Shown: positions 23,301-35,300 of the stretch, piece after piece
Numbering within the stretch: position 1 is the first letter of the stretch
How the letters are laid out: each line of letters opens with the position of its first letter
DNA from: Strigops habroptila
Lineage: Eukaryota; Chordata; Aves; Psittaciformes; Psittacidae
Assembly: GCF_004027225.2 (NCBI RefSeq)
Contig: NW_022651112.1
Location: 62,001-126,000 of the forward strand
Direction of reading: 5' to 3'
DNA: 64,000 bases
The notes under the pieces: generated by a model
Databases searched by the model: none
What the model saw: the letters and a program-made list of their open reading frames with translations, nothing else
What the model was told of the DNA's origin: nothing
Position numbers and translations under genes: made by a program

Positions 23301-26300
23301 GTCCCTCCATCCCCATCCTCACCCTCACCCATATCCTGTCCCCTTGTCTATGTCCCCATCCTTGTCCCTCCATCTCCATCCAGATCCTCACCCCCATTCC
23401 TATTCCTGTCCCCATCCGTGTCCCTCCATCTCCATCCAGATCCTCACCCCCATCCCCATTGCTGTCCCCATCCATATCCCTCCATCCCCATCCTCACCCT
23501 CACCCATATCCTGTCCCCTTGTCTATGTCCCCATCCATGTCCCTCCATCTCCATCCAGATCCTCACCCCCATCCCCATTCCTGTCCCCATCCATGTCTGT
23601 CCATCTCCATCCAGATCCTCACCCCCATCCCCATTCCTATCCCCATCCCCATCCCTGTCCCCATCCCTAACCCTCTACCCTCATCCATATCCCCATTCCC
23701 ATCCCCATCCACTCACCCCCGGCCGCAGCTCCCCCTCCCGCCGCAGCATTCCCGGCATTCCCACTCTGCGCCGATGGACTCGACGGAGCCGCCCCGGCTC
23801 CCGTTGCCACGGGGACACTTTGGGGCGCTGCCGCCGCCGCCGCCGCTCCCCCCTCACCCCCTTTCCCACCTTCGGGAAGAGCGATGGAGATGAGGGACAG
23901 GAGCCGGAGCAGCTTTTCCGTCAGGAGCGCGCTGCGGCGGATCACGCCGTGGGACAACATGTTCATCAGTTGGCCCAAGGGAGACGCTTCCAGCCCCATT
24001 CCCGTGGCCTCGGGCTCCGGGCCCCCCCCTCCCGCTCCCGTTTTAGCCGAGCTCTTCCCTTTCCGGCTCACGTTCATGTTATCCAGCTTCACCAAAAGGT
24101 CCCAAAAATCAGTGGAAAGGCTGCCGGAAGGGGGGGGCAGGGCGGGGGGAGGGGCTCCGGAGGGAGGGGGAGGGGGTGGGGGGGCAGGAGGGGTTTGGGG
24201 AGGAGGGGGGGGAGGTGGAGGAGGAGGAGGAGGGGGGGGACAGGGGCTGCCCCCGGATTTTGGGGGGCCGCGTTCCCGCTCCGGCTCCGTGCTGGGATCC
24301 CGGCCGCGCTGCTGGGTGAAGTGGCTGGGAAAGACCTGGAAAAGGGGGGGGTGGGGAGAGGAAATGGGGGGGTCAGAGAGTTGGTGACCCCTCAAATGGC
24401 ACCATAGCATCCCCCCAGTGTCCCCCAGGCACCCCCCCAACGAGCCCGGTGTGGGTTTTGGGGGGACCCCCATATGCTTTAGTGACCTCCCCCCCCATAG
24501 TTTGGTGGTTCCAGCTCTGGACGGGGCCCCAGTCACCCCATAACGTACCCCAGTACCCCCCAATTGCCCTAATGTCCCCCCAGACTGCAGTGAGGAGCCC
24601 TCAGTCACCCCCATAAAGGGCTCAAGTGCCCCCCAAAACACCCCAGTGCCTCCAAACCCCATCAGGAAACCCCCAGACACCCCATAACATGCCCCAGACC
24701 CCCCTAAACACCATCAGGGACCGCCGAGACACCCTGTAATATGTCCCAGTATCCCCCAAAACACCCCATTGCCCCCCAAGCCCCATCAGGGGCCCCCCAG
24801 ACACCCTGTAACGTCTCAGTGTCCCCCAAAACACCCCATTGCCCCCCAGGCCGCATCAGGGGCCCCCCAGATACCCCCCAAATGCCATCAGGGACCCCCC
24901 GGACACCTCCTAACATGTCCCAGTGTCCCCCAAAACACCCCATTATCCCCCCAAACCCCATCAGGGACCCCCCCAAACTCCCCATATCATACCCCAGTCA
25001 CCCCATAACATGCTCCAGTGCCCCCCAAAAGCCAGCAGTGAATCCCCAGTCACCCCATAACATACCCCAGTACCCCCCAATTGCCCTAATGTCCCCCCAG
25101 GCTGCACTGAGGAACCCTCAGTCACCCCCATAAAGGGCTCAAGTGCCCCCCAAAACACCCCAGTGTCCCCTAACCCCATCAGGGAACCCCCAGACACCCT
25201 ATAACATGCCCCAGACACCCCCCTAAACCCCATCAAAGACCCCCCCATACCCCATAACATGCCCCAAACCCCCATAACATGTCCCAGACCCCCCCCAAAC
25301 CCCGTCAAGGATCCCCAAACACCCCATAACATGCCCCAAACCCCCCATAACATGCCCCAGAAACCCCATAACATGTCCCAGACACCCCATAACATGTCCC
25401 AGACTCCCCCAAACCCCATCAGACACCCCTGAGACACCCCCTAACATGTCCCAGCATCCCCCAAAACACCCCATTATCCCCCCAAACCCCATCAGGGACC
25501 CCCCCAGACTCCCCATATCATCCCCCAGACACCCCATCCCATGCCCCAGCGCCCCCCGTTGCGCCCCCTTACCTTGGCCAGCTGGATGAGGGTGTCGAGG
25601 ACGTGCCGGCACACGACGGGCGCAGCCTGCGGGTGGATGTGGACGGCGGATCCGGCGGCGGCGCCGTGTTTTTCCGTGTGTTTCCTACCGGGAATCCTTT
25701 GGATCTGGAATATATTGGTCCGACATCCTAAAGCCGCATCCATAGAGACGGAAAGCCAGGAAAGCTGTCCGGAACTCCGCGCTTCCACTCGGTGCATGAG
25801 GTCGAGAGCGCGCGGCTCGCTGCTACTGGCGGTGGTGCTGGTGGTACTGGTGGTACCGGTGGTGCTGGTGGTGCTGGGGGGGGCTCGGGCACGGCGAGGG
25901 CGCTCGTCGGGCGCTGGGGGGGCGCGGGGGGCCTCGAGGCAGAGCTCGCTCTCGCTGCTGCGCTGCAGGATGGAGAGGAGGCTCCGCACCACCCAGCCCC
26001 GCGTGGCCGCGTGGTAGCAGAGGTTCCGCAGCACCCGGTGCAGGCGGCTCGTGTTCAGCTTGGGCTCGTCCACGAAGAGCAGCACCAGGAGGCAGGAGAG
26101 GGCTTCGTGGTCCAGCAGAAGGCGGCCGCGGAGGCGGAGGAGGTTGTCGACGTTGCCGGTCGAGGGTCTGTGTGGAAAGGGGGGAAACGGGGGTTAAGCG
26201 GGGATGGAGTCGGGATTGAAGACAGATCAAACTCGGCGCAAATCAGGATCAAATCAGGATCAAATGAAGCCCAAACCCAGCCCAAATCAGGATCAAACCC

Positions 26301-29300
26301 AGATCAAATCGGGATCAAATCAGGTTCAAATGACGATCAAATCAGGTTCAAATCACGATCAAATCAGGCTCAAACACAGCCCAAATCAGGATCAAACCAG
26401 GATCAAACCAGGCTCAAAACCAGCCCAAATCAGAATCAAACCCAAATCAAATCAGGTTCCAATCAGGACCAAGTAAGAATCAAACCCAGATTAAATCAGG
26501 ATCAAATCAGGTTCAAATCAGGATCAAATAAGAATCAAACCCAGCCCAAATCAGGATCAAATCAGGCTCAAAACCAGCCCAAATCGGAATCAAACCCAGA
26601 TCAAATCAGGATCAAATCAGGATCAAATCAGGCTCAAACCCAGCCCAAATCAGGATCAAATCAGGATCAAATGAGGCCCAAACCCAGCCCAAATCAGAAT
26701 CAAACCCAGATCAAATCAGGTTCAAATCAGGTTCAAATCAGGATCAAAACAGGATCAAATCATGTTCAAACCCAGCTCAAATCAGGACCAAATGAGGATC
26801 AAAACAGGATGAAACCAGGTTCAAATCAGGTTCCAACCAGGATCAAAACATGATCAAATCAGGATCAAACCCAGCTCAAATCAGGATCAAATCAGGTTCA
26901 AACCCGACTCAAATCCAGTTTGAACGAGGATCAATCCCAGACCAAACCAGGCTCAAACCCAGCTCAACTTCAGTTAAAATGAGAGTAAAATAGTGCATTA
27001 AAATTTGGCCCAAGTTTGGTTCAAATTTGGCTCAAATTCGTATGAAATTCAGCCCAAACTCAGTTCGAAGTCAGTTAAAAGTTCAAATTTGGTTCAAATT
27101 CAGTTAAACCAGCTCAATTCAGCTAAAACTCAGCCCAAATTCACCTCAATTAGGTCCAAATTCAGTTCCAATTTGGCTCAAATTAATTTCAAACTAAGTT
27201 TAAATGTTTAAGTTTGGTTCAAACCAGGTTTAAATTCAGCTCAAATTTAGTTAAAAGTTGCTTAAACATCAGTTAAAACTTGGTTCAAATTCGACTCAAA
27301 TTATGTTCAAATTCAGCTCAAATTAGGCTCAAATTTGGTCAAATTCTTTCAGACTTAGTTCTGATTAGGCTCGGATTTGGTTTACAAGTTTAAATTTGGT
27401 TCAAATTAAGTTCAAATTAAGCTCAACCTATGGTCAAATTTGCTCAAATTCCCTTCAAACTCTGTTCAAATTCAATTTCTGTTGAAATTTGGTTCAAATT
27501 TGATTGAAATTCAGTTCAATTTGGCTCAAATTCAGTTCAAATTCACCTTACGTTGAAATTCGCTTCAAATTTAGCTTAAATTCACTTCAAATCTGGTTTA
27601 AATTCACCTCAAATTGGTTCAAATTCAGCCCTGGTTCGGTGTATGTGTCCCCCCCTCGTTTCCCCCCCCCCGGTACCTGCTGTGCCCGGCGGTGCCGCCC
27701 ATGTGGAAGGTGCCCCCGCGCTGCACCGCCAGGCGCGTGTACTGCACCCCCCGGCTCCCGCTCAGGCGGCTCGTGAACGCTGCGGGGACAGCGGAGTCAG
27801 TGGGAATCCCATGGGAATGGGGTGCTGGGGATGGGGGGGGAATGGGGGGATTGGGGTGCTGGGGATGGGGGGGGGAATGGGGGGATTGGGGTGCTGGGGA
27901 TGGGGGGGGAATGGGGGGATTGGGGTGCTGGGGAATGGGGGTGTTGTGGATGCAGGGAATGGGGGATATTGGGGATGAGGGGGAATTGGGGGTGTTGGGG
28001 ATGGGGAAATGGAGGGATTGGGAATTGGGGAGTAAGACGAGAAATGGGGGGATTGGGATGTTGGGGACATGGGTACTGGAATGGGGATGGTGGAGCTAAA
28101 GTGATGTGGGGGGGGGCTGGAGTGATCTGGGGTGCGTGGAATAGGGGTATAGTGGGGCTGGAATAGGGGTGCTGGAGCTGGATAGATCTGGGGGGCCTGG
28201 AGGGACCAGGGGGAGCTGGAGGGTCCACAGGGGATCAGGAATAGGGCTGGTAGAGCTGTAGGGATCTGGTGGGGTCTGGGGGGATCTGGAGGGGCTGCAG
28301 GGATCTGGGGATGCCGTAGGGATGTGGGGGGCTGGAGGAATCTGGGGGTGCTGGGGGGGCTGGAATAGAGGTGGTGGGGCTGGAATAGGGGTGCTGAAGC
28401 TGAATAGATCTGGGGGGGCTAGAACAGATGTGGGGGGGCTAGAACAGATGTGGGGGGGCTGGAATAGGGGTACTGGAGCTGAACAGATCTGTGGGGGCTA
28501 GAACAGATGTGGGGGGGCTGGAATAGGGGTGCTGGAGCTGAATAGATCTGGGGGGGCTAGAACAGATGTGGGGGGGCTAGAACAGATGTGGGGGGGCTGG
28601 AATAGGGGTGCTGGAGCTGAATAGATCTGGGGGGGCTAGAACAGATGTGGGGGGGCTAGAACAGATGTGGGGGGGCTGGAATAGGGGTGCTGGAGCTGAA
28701 TAGATCTGGGGGGGCTGGAATAGAGGTGGTGGGGCTGGAATCGAGGGGCTGGAGCTGAACAGATCTGGTGGGGCTGGAATAGAGATCGGGGGGGGCTGGA
28801 ATAGACATGGTGGGGCTGGAATGGAGGGGCTGGAGCTGGATAGATCTAGGGGCACTGGATGGCTCTGGGGGGGCAGGACCGGAGCTGCGGGAGCTGCAGG
28901 GCCGCGGCGGTGCCGCCTCACCGGGGCTGCGCAGGATGGCGGAGAGCGCGGAGGTGCTGGAGTGGCCGAAGAGCCTCTCGTGCATGAGCTGCCGCTGCCG
29001 CGCCTCCTGCTCGCGCCGCAGGGCCTGGGCCTCGGCGGCGATGTCGGGCGGCATGACGGCCAGCACGCTGTCCTCCATGTCCTCCAGCACCGAGCGCCGC
29101 AGCTCCGACGGCAGCGTCTGGATGAACGTCACCGGGTCCATCGGCGCGTCCGAGCTCGTCGCCTGCGCCAGCTCCCGCCGCTGCTGCTCCGCGCGCTGCT
29201 GCGCCAGCACCTGCAGGGGAGAGCGGTCAGGATGGGGCCCTCCATAAGCCACGCCCCCAATACACCCTGTCCCCTTTGTATAAGCTCCACCCCCTTTAGA

Positions 29301-32300
29301 TAAGCTCAGCCCCCTTTGTATAACGCCTACCCCTTTGTATAAGTCCCATCCCCCTTGTATAAGCCCCACCCCTTCGTATAAGCACCATCCCTTTCCATAA
29401 GCTCCACCCCCTTTCTATAAGCCCCACACACCTCATACAACCCCTGCCCCTTCGTGTAAGCTCTGCCCCTTTGGACAAGCTCCGCCCTTTCATATAAGCT
29501 CCACCCCTCTGTGTAAGCTCCACCCCCTTTCTATAAGCCCCCCACTTTGTATGACCCCGCCCCTTCAGATAAGCCCCACCCCCTTTCCATAAGCCCCACC
29601 CTTTTACATAAGTCCTGCCTCTTCGTATAAACTCCATCCCCTTTGTATAAACCCCGCCCCTTCATATAAGCCCAGCCCCTTTCTATAAGCTCCGCCCCCT
29701 TTGTATAAGCCCTGCCCCTATGCATAAGCAGCAACCCCATAGGGTTAAGCCCCACCCCCTCTAAACCACGCCCCCTTGTGCCAAGCCCCGCTCCCATTGG
29801 ACAAGCTTTACCCACTTCCAGTTAAGCCCCACCTCCGGGACAGGCTTCACCCCATAAAAGGCCACGCTCCCAGGACAGGCCACGCCCCCTTAACCCCACC
29901 CTCTCCCCTATCCTTTAGGCTCCGCCCCCTATGCATGAAGCTCCACCCCCTGGGGACACCCCCCTTATAACCCCGCCCCCTTGTCCCGAGGCCCCGCCCC
30001 TTTCCCATAGCCCCGCCCCCTTGTCCCGAGGCCCCGCCCACCTCCTCCTGAATGGCCGGGGGCAGCGCCGCCAGGAACTCGGGGCTGACCTCGGTCAGGC
30101 CGGGATTGGCCACCACCGGGGGGGCGGGGCTTGGGGTGGGCGGGGCCCGCGCGGGGGGGCGGATCCCCAGCTGGTTCTGCAGCACTTCCCGGCGGATGTC
30201 GTCCGGCAGCGCCGCCAGGAACGACGGGTCCACCCCCTCCGGCAGGCTGATCCCTGCGGGAGGCACGTGGGACACGTCATGGGGACACCCCCCGGGCATA
30301 GGGACACCCCCAGGGACACCCCCAGGGACATGAGGACACAGTCCACTCCCCCCAGCAGGCTAATCCCTGGGGGATGCACATGGGACATGTCATGGGGACA
30401 CCCTCAGCGACATGGGGACACCCCCAGGGATATGGAGACCCCCCCAGGGACATGGGGAACCAGGGCCCATCCCCTCTGGCAGGCTGGTTCCTGCAGGACA
30501 TCCATGGGGACATGTCATGGGGACACTCCCAGAGCCCTTCCAGGGACATAGGCACACCCCTGGGGACATGAGAACACCCCCAGAGCCTCCCCATGGGACG
30601 TAGGGACACCGGGTTTACGCCCTCTGGCAAGCTGATCCCTGTGGGACACAAGGGGACAGCCTCAGAACCCCCCTTGGGGACATAGGGACACCCCCAGATC
30701 CTCCCAGGGACATGGGGTTCGCCCCCTCTTGCAGGCTGAGCCCTGAAGGATACATGCTGGGGACACCCCCAGGGCTGAGGGGAGCCCTGAGGTGACACAG
30801 TAACATCCCCTGGGGTGCCAGATCCCCTCTGGGATGTGACAGGGGGACAAGCCCCTTGGGGGGGGGGGGGGGACATGGACATGGGGACAAGCCCCTTAAC
30901 CCCCAAGTGACACAAGGGCCCCCCCCCAGATAACATCAAGACCCCCAATGACACCCTCAGGGGTGCCACATGGGAATGCAAGAGGTGATGTGAGGCAGGG
31001 ATGGGGGGACGGGGGGGTGACAAAGGTGACACTGACCGGCCAGGGGGTCCTCCTCCTCGCTGCTGGTGGATGGCAGCGGCTCCTCCAGGATCCCTTGGGA
31101 ATCAGCTCCCGAAATGGCAACGGCTGAATCCCGGGTGGAGGAACTCTCCGAGGACGAGGCCGGGGGCGAGCTTGGGGACAAGAAGGGGAGGGTGACATCA
31201 GCTATGGGGCACCCCAACCCTCTAACCCCCCCCTTTCCTTCACACGGGAGGGCTCTTACCTGTCGTCGGGGGGCTGAGCGGTGTCAGGGGGAGCTGGGGG
31301 GGGTCCTTGGGGGGTCCCGGGGGGATTTTGGGGGGCTGTTGGAGGAGGGGGGGCCCCCCCTGACTCTTCCAAGGTACAAGAAGCCAAACTCGAGGTGTCC
31401 ATTGGGGATCCTTCCAGTTGGCTGCTCACGGCTGTCAGTGCATCCGAGTCCTCCGCTCGCTCCGGGGACAGCGATGCTAAGGGGAAAAAGGGGGGGACAC
31501 ACATTAATAGAGACCCCCCCAATATAAGGAGACCCCCCCCCCAAATCAAAGACACCCCCAAAAACCAGGGATCTCCCCATAAAACCAAGGACTTACTGAT
31601 GGTGGGAGCGGGTGACAGCTCCATTTGAGTGGCTTCAGCATCTTGGGGGGGTCGCCCGGGTCCCCCCTCTTCATGTTCAGGGGGTTGGGGGGGGCGAGTG
31701 GGAATTTGGGGGGTTCCTCCTGAAGGAGGATCTGGGGGGGTCGGCGTCGGTTCCAACATCACCAATGTCCGGTGGGGACCGGGAGGGGGGGTCTCTCCCG
31801 TTGTCCCGCTGTGTTCTGGGATGGGGGGGACACACATATAGGGATGAAGGTCAAGGATACCCATAAAGGTTTATGGGGACCCCCCCCCAGTAACACACCC
31901 TTCCCCCAATTTGCAGGATGTAGACCCAAAACAAGTTGGGGGGGGGGGATATTTAAGGCAACTGGGGGTCTCCAACCCCCACCCAGAGCCACATTGTGCC
32001 CCCCAAACCCCTCTCCACCCCCCCCTCCATTTACAATCCCCCTCCTCCCATCCAAACAACCCCCATTATCAACCTCCAGCTGGATACTGGGGATACTGGG
32101 GGAGGGGAGGGGATGCTCCAGAGCCCCCCCCCTTGGTGTGTGACCCCCCCCCGAGCCCCGAGGGGACCCCGTGCTCCGGCGGCGGGCGCGCGCCCCGCGA
32201 GGAAGACAGTAGACTGTATAGTTATCTCCGAGACGGGGGTGTGACCCTCCAACTATACAATCTACTACCTCAACCCGCGGGGTGCCAGGTCAAGGGGAAT

Positions 32301-35300
32301 AAAGGGGGGGGACAGGGAAGGCGTTTTGGGATAAGGGGGGGGTCATCTGGATACCCTGGGAAGCCTGAAATTAATGGGAATGAATGGAAGGAGTTACCTG
32401 GGGGGGTGACGTCAGTGGTGGCGGTGGCGGCTTTGGATGCCACGTCCTGTGGGTGATGGAGATAGGAGGTGGGGGGGGTGCAAAAAGGGGGACCCCCCCC
32501 CCGAATGGATATAAAGGGGTGTGGGATGGTTGGGGTGCCCCTCACCTGGGTGTCAGGCCCCTCTTTGTCCTCAGGGCCCCGCTCGGTGCCTTTGGCTTCC
32601 TCCTCGGCCGCCTGGCGCCGGCGCTTCTCGCGCCGCTCGTCCAGCTCCTCGTCACGCAGCGCTTCCAGGCGGGCCAGGATGGGCACCTTCACCACTGCGG
32701 GGACAAAGCGGGGGGGTTTGGGGGTGCTGGGACACCCCAAAGGGTGTGGGGACAGTGTGGGGATGCTGAGAGCACGAGGTGATGGAGGTGGAAGGGCTCC
32801 TGGTGAGCAGTGGTGGTGGTGCTGGGGGTAGGGGGGAGATGGTGGTGGTGGTTTGGGGGGTACATGTGGGACAGTGGGGGGGGACTGGGGACCCCCATGG
32901 TGGGGATGCTGAGAGCACCAGATGATGGAGCTGGAGGGGTTCCTGGGTGATCAGTGGTGGTCCGGGGGGTAGGGGGGAGATGGTGGTGGTGGTTTGGGGG
33001 GGTGTTGGGGACCCCCATGGTGGCGGTGACATCATAGGGATGCTGCTGACAGTGCTGGATAAGTGGTGGGGATAGAGGAAAGATGGTGATGGTGGTTTGG
33101 GGGGTTATATGTGGGACGCTAGGGGGGGTTTGGGGACCCCCATGGTGGTGGGGGCATCATGGGGGCACTGAAAGCACCAGATGATGGAGATGGAGGAGTC
33201 CCTGGGTGGGTGGTGGTGAGGCTGGGATTAGGGGGGAGGTGGTGGCGGTGGTTTGAGGGGTACATGGAGAACGGTGGGAGGTGCTGAGGACCCCCATGGT
33301 GGTGGGGACATCATGTGGACACTGCTGATGGTGCTGGAGGGGACCCTGGATAGGTGGTGGGGATAGAGGAAAGATGGTGATGGTGGTTTGGGGGGTATAT
33401 ATGGGACAGGGGGGGGGGGATTGGGGACCCCCATGGTGGTGGGGACATCATGGGGACACCCATCAGTGCTGGAGGCGTCCCTGGATGGGTGGGTGGTGGT
33501 GGTGGGGACAGAGGGGAGGTGGTGATGATGGTTTGGGAGGGCCATGGGGGATGCTGTGGGGGTAAAGGGGGGGCACTGGGGTCGCTCGGGACACCCTGTG
33601 GGCCCGGTGGCTCACCCGAGACGCAGTCGTGCATGCTCTCAGCATCCAGCACCTTGCACTCCTCGGTCCAGCGCGTCAGGGCCGTGGGGATGCTGGAAAG
33701 GGTCCCTGTAGGGCGGGGGGGGAGCTGGGTGAAGGCCTCTGCCAGGCCACGCCCCCTCGGGTCAGGCCACGCCCCCTTCCTCCAAGCCCCTCCCCTTTCC
33801 GCCAGGTCCATCCTCTTGCCTTACATCCCATTGGTTTGGAGCTGTGACAGTGTGGCCACGCCCCCTTCAGACCACACCCCATTTAATAGGCTCCACCCCT
33901 TCCTCTAAGCCCCGCCCCTTTTCACTAGGTCCATCCTCTTTCCCCGCATCCCATTGGCTTGGGGTGTATGTGTGACCACGCCCCCTTAAGGCTCCACCCC
34001 TTCCCCTAAGCCCCACCCCTTTCCTCCAGGCCCATCCTCTTTCTTTGCATCCCATTGGTTCAGGGGTACGTGTGACCACACCCCCTTTAGGTCATGCCCC
34101 CTTCAAACCGCGCCCCTTTATTTAGGCTCCACCTCCTTCCCCTACGCCCCTCCCCTTTCCCACCAGGTCCATTCTCTTTCCTTGCACCTCATTGGTGTGG
34201 GGCTGTGTCTGTGGGGCCACGCCCCCTTGAGACCACACCCCTGTATTTAGGCTCCACCCTCTTCCCCTAAGCCCTGCCCCCTTCCCACCGAGTCCATCCT
34301 CTTTCCTTGCATCCTATCGGTTGGGGGGTGTGTGCATGTATGTGTGACCACGCCCCTTTAAGCTCCGCCCCTTTATTCAGACTCCACCCCCTTCCCCTAA
34401 GCCCCTCCCCTTTCCCCCAGGTCCATCCCCTTTCCTTGCACCCCATTGGTGCAGAGCTCTGTGTGACCACGCCCCCTTATTTAGGCTCCACCCCTTCCCC
34501 TAAGCCCCGCCCCCTTCCCACTGAGTCCATCCTCTTTGCATCCTATTGGTTTGTGTGTGTGACCACGCCCCTATTAGGCTCCACCCCTTCATTTAGACTC
34601 CACCCCCTTCCCCAAGCCCCTCCCCTTCCCCCCCGTCCTTCCTCTCTCCCTGCATCCCATTGGTTTGGGGTGTGTGACCACACCTCCTTTAGGACACGCC
34701 CCGTTTGGACCACACCCCTTTGTTTAGGCCCCACCCCCTTCCTCTAAGCCCCACTCCTTCTCACCAAGTCCATATTCTTTCCTTGCATTCTATTGGTTTG
34801 GGGGTGTGTGTGTGTGTGACCACGCCCCCATTAGGCTCCACCTCTTCATTTAGACTCCACCCCCTTCCCCTAAGCCCCTCCCCTTTCCCACCAGGTCCCT
34901 CCTCTTTCCTTGCACCCCATTGGTGTGGGGCTGTGTCTGGCCCCGCCCCCTTTAGGCCCCGCCCCTACTCGCCTGCCTGGCTGCCGGTGCTGCCCTGCTC
35001 GTGGAAGAAGTCGTCGAGCAGCTCGTCGTCGGAGCGGGCGATGATGTGCACGTCCTCGTTACCCACCAGCAGGCGGGCCCGGCCCCGGCTCTGCAGCGGG
35101 AGGCTGCTGCTCAGCTGCAGGATGTCGGCCGCCGCCGACGGGCCCAGCAGCCTGCGGGAGGGACCCCGAACCGTCAGGATGTGGGGGGAGAGTGGGGACC
35201 AGGGGAGGAGGGAGACACTGGGGGGACTGCGGTGGAGGGGACACTGAGGGGGATATGGGGAAAGGGGGACATTGAGGGGGATATAGGGACCAGGGAGGAG

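Larger units (their letters stand above)
22285..27779 (-). other. HUWE1: HUWE1 exons with conserved helical segments and diverged Pro/Ala/Thr-rich linkers
   Basis: Exons in coding order: 27677-27779, 25573-26167, 23717-24335, 22773-22879, 22523-22679 and 22285-22417. Conserved parts include [53 protein letters not shown]-like, [51 protein letters not shown] and [20 protein letters not shown]. Diverged linkers are an [15 protein letters not shown] tract near 25,810-25,880, a proline-rich tract at 24,120-24,239, and an Ala/Gly/Ser-rich stretch at 23,717-23,860. That stretch replaces the long Ser/Thr-rich linker I recall from mammals. The 619-bp exon 23,717-24,335 may hide a small intron in its Ala-rich end; reading straight through keeps phase. 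Confidence 0.92.

Noticed and set aside
22551-24407. 618-codon open frame on the + strand
   Set aside because: Antisense of HUWE1 exons plus a CCATCCCCAT array; no start context and no domain.
31816-32397. miR-98 beside let-7f
   Set aside because: No second TGAGGTAG on the - strand or matching complementary arm in this intron.
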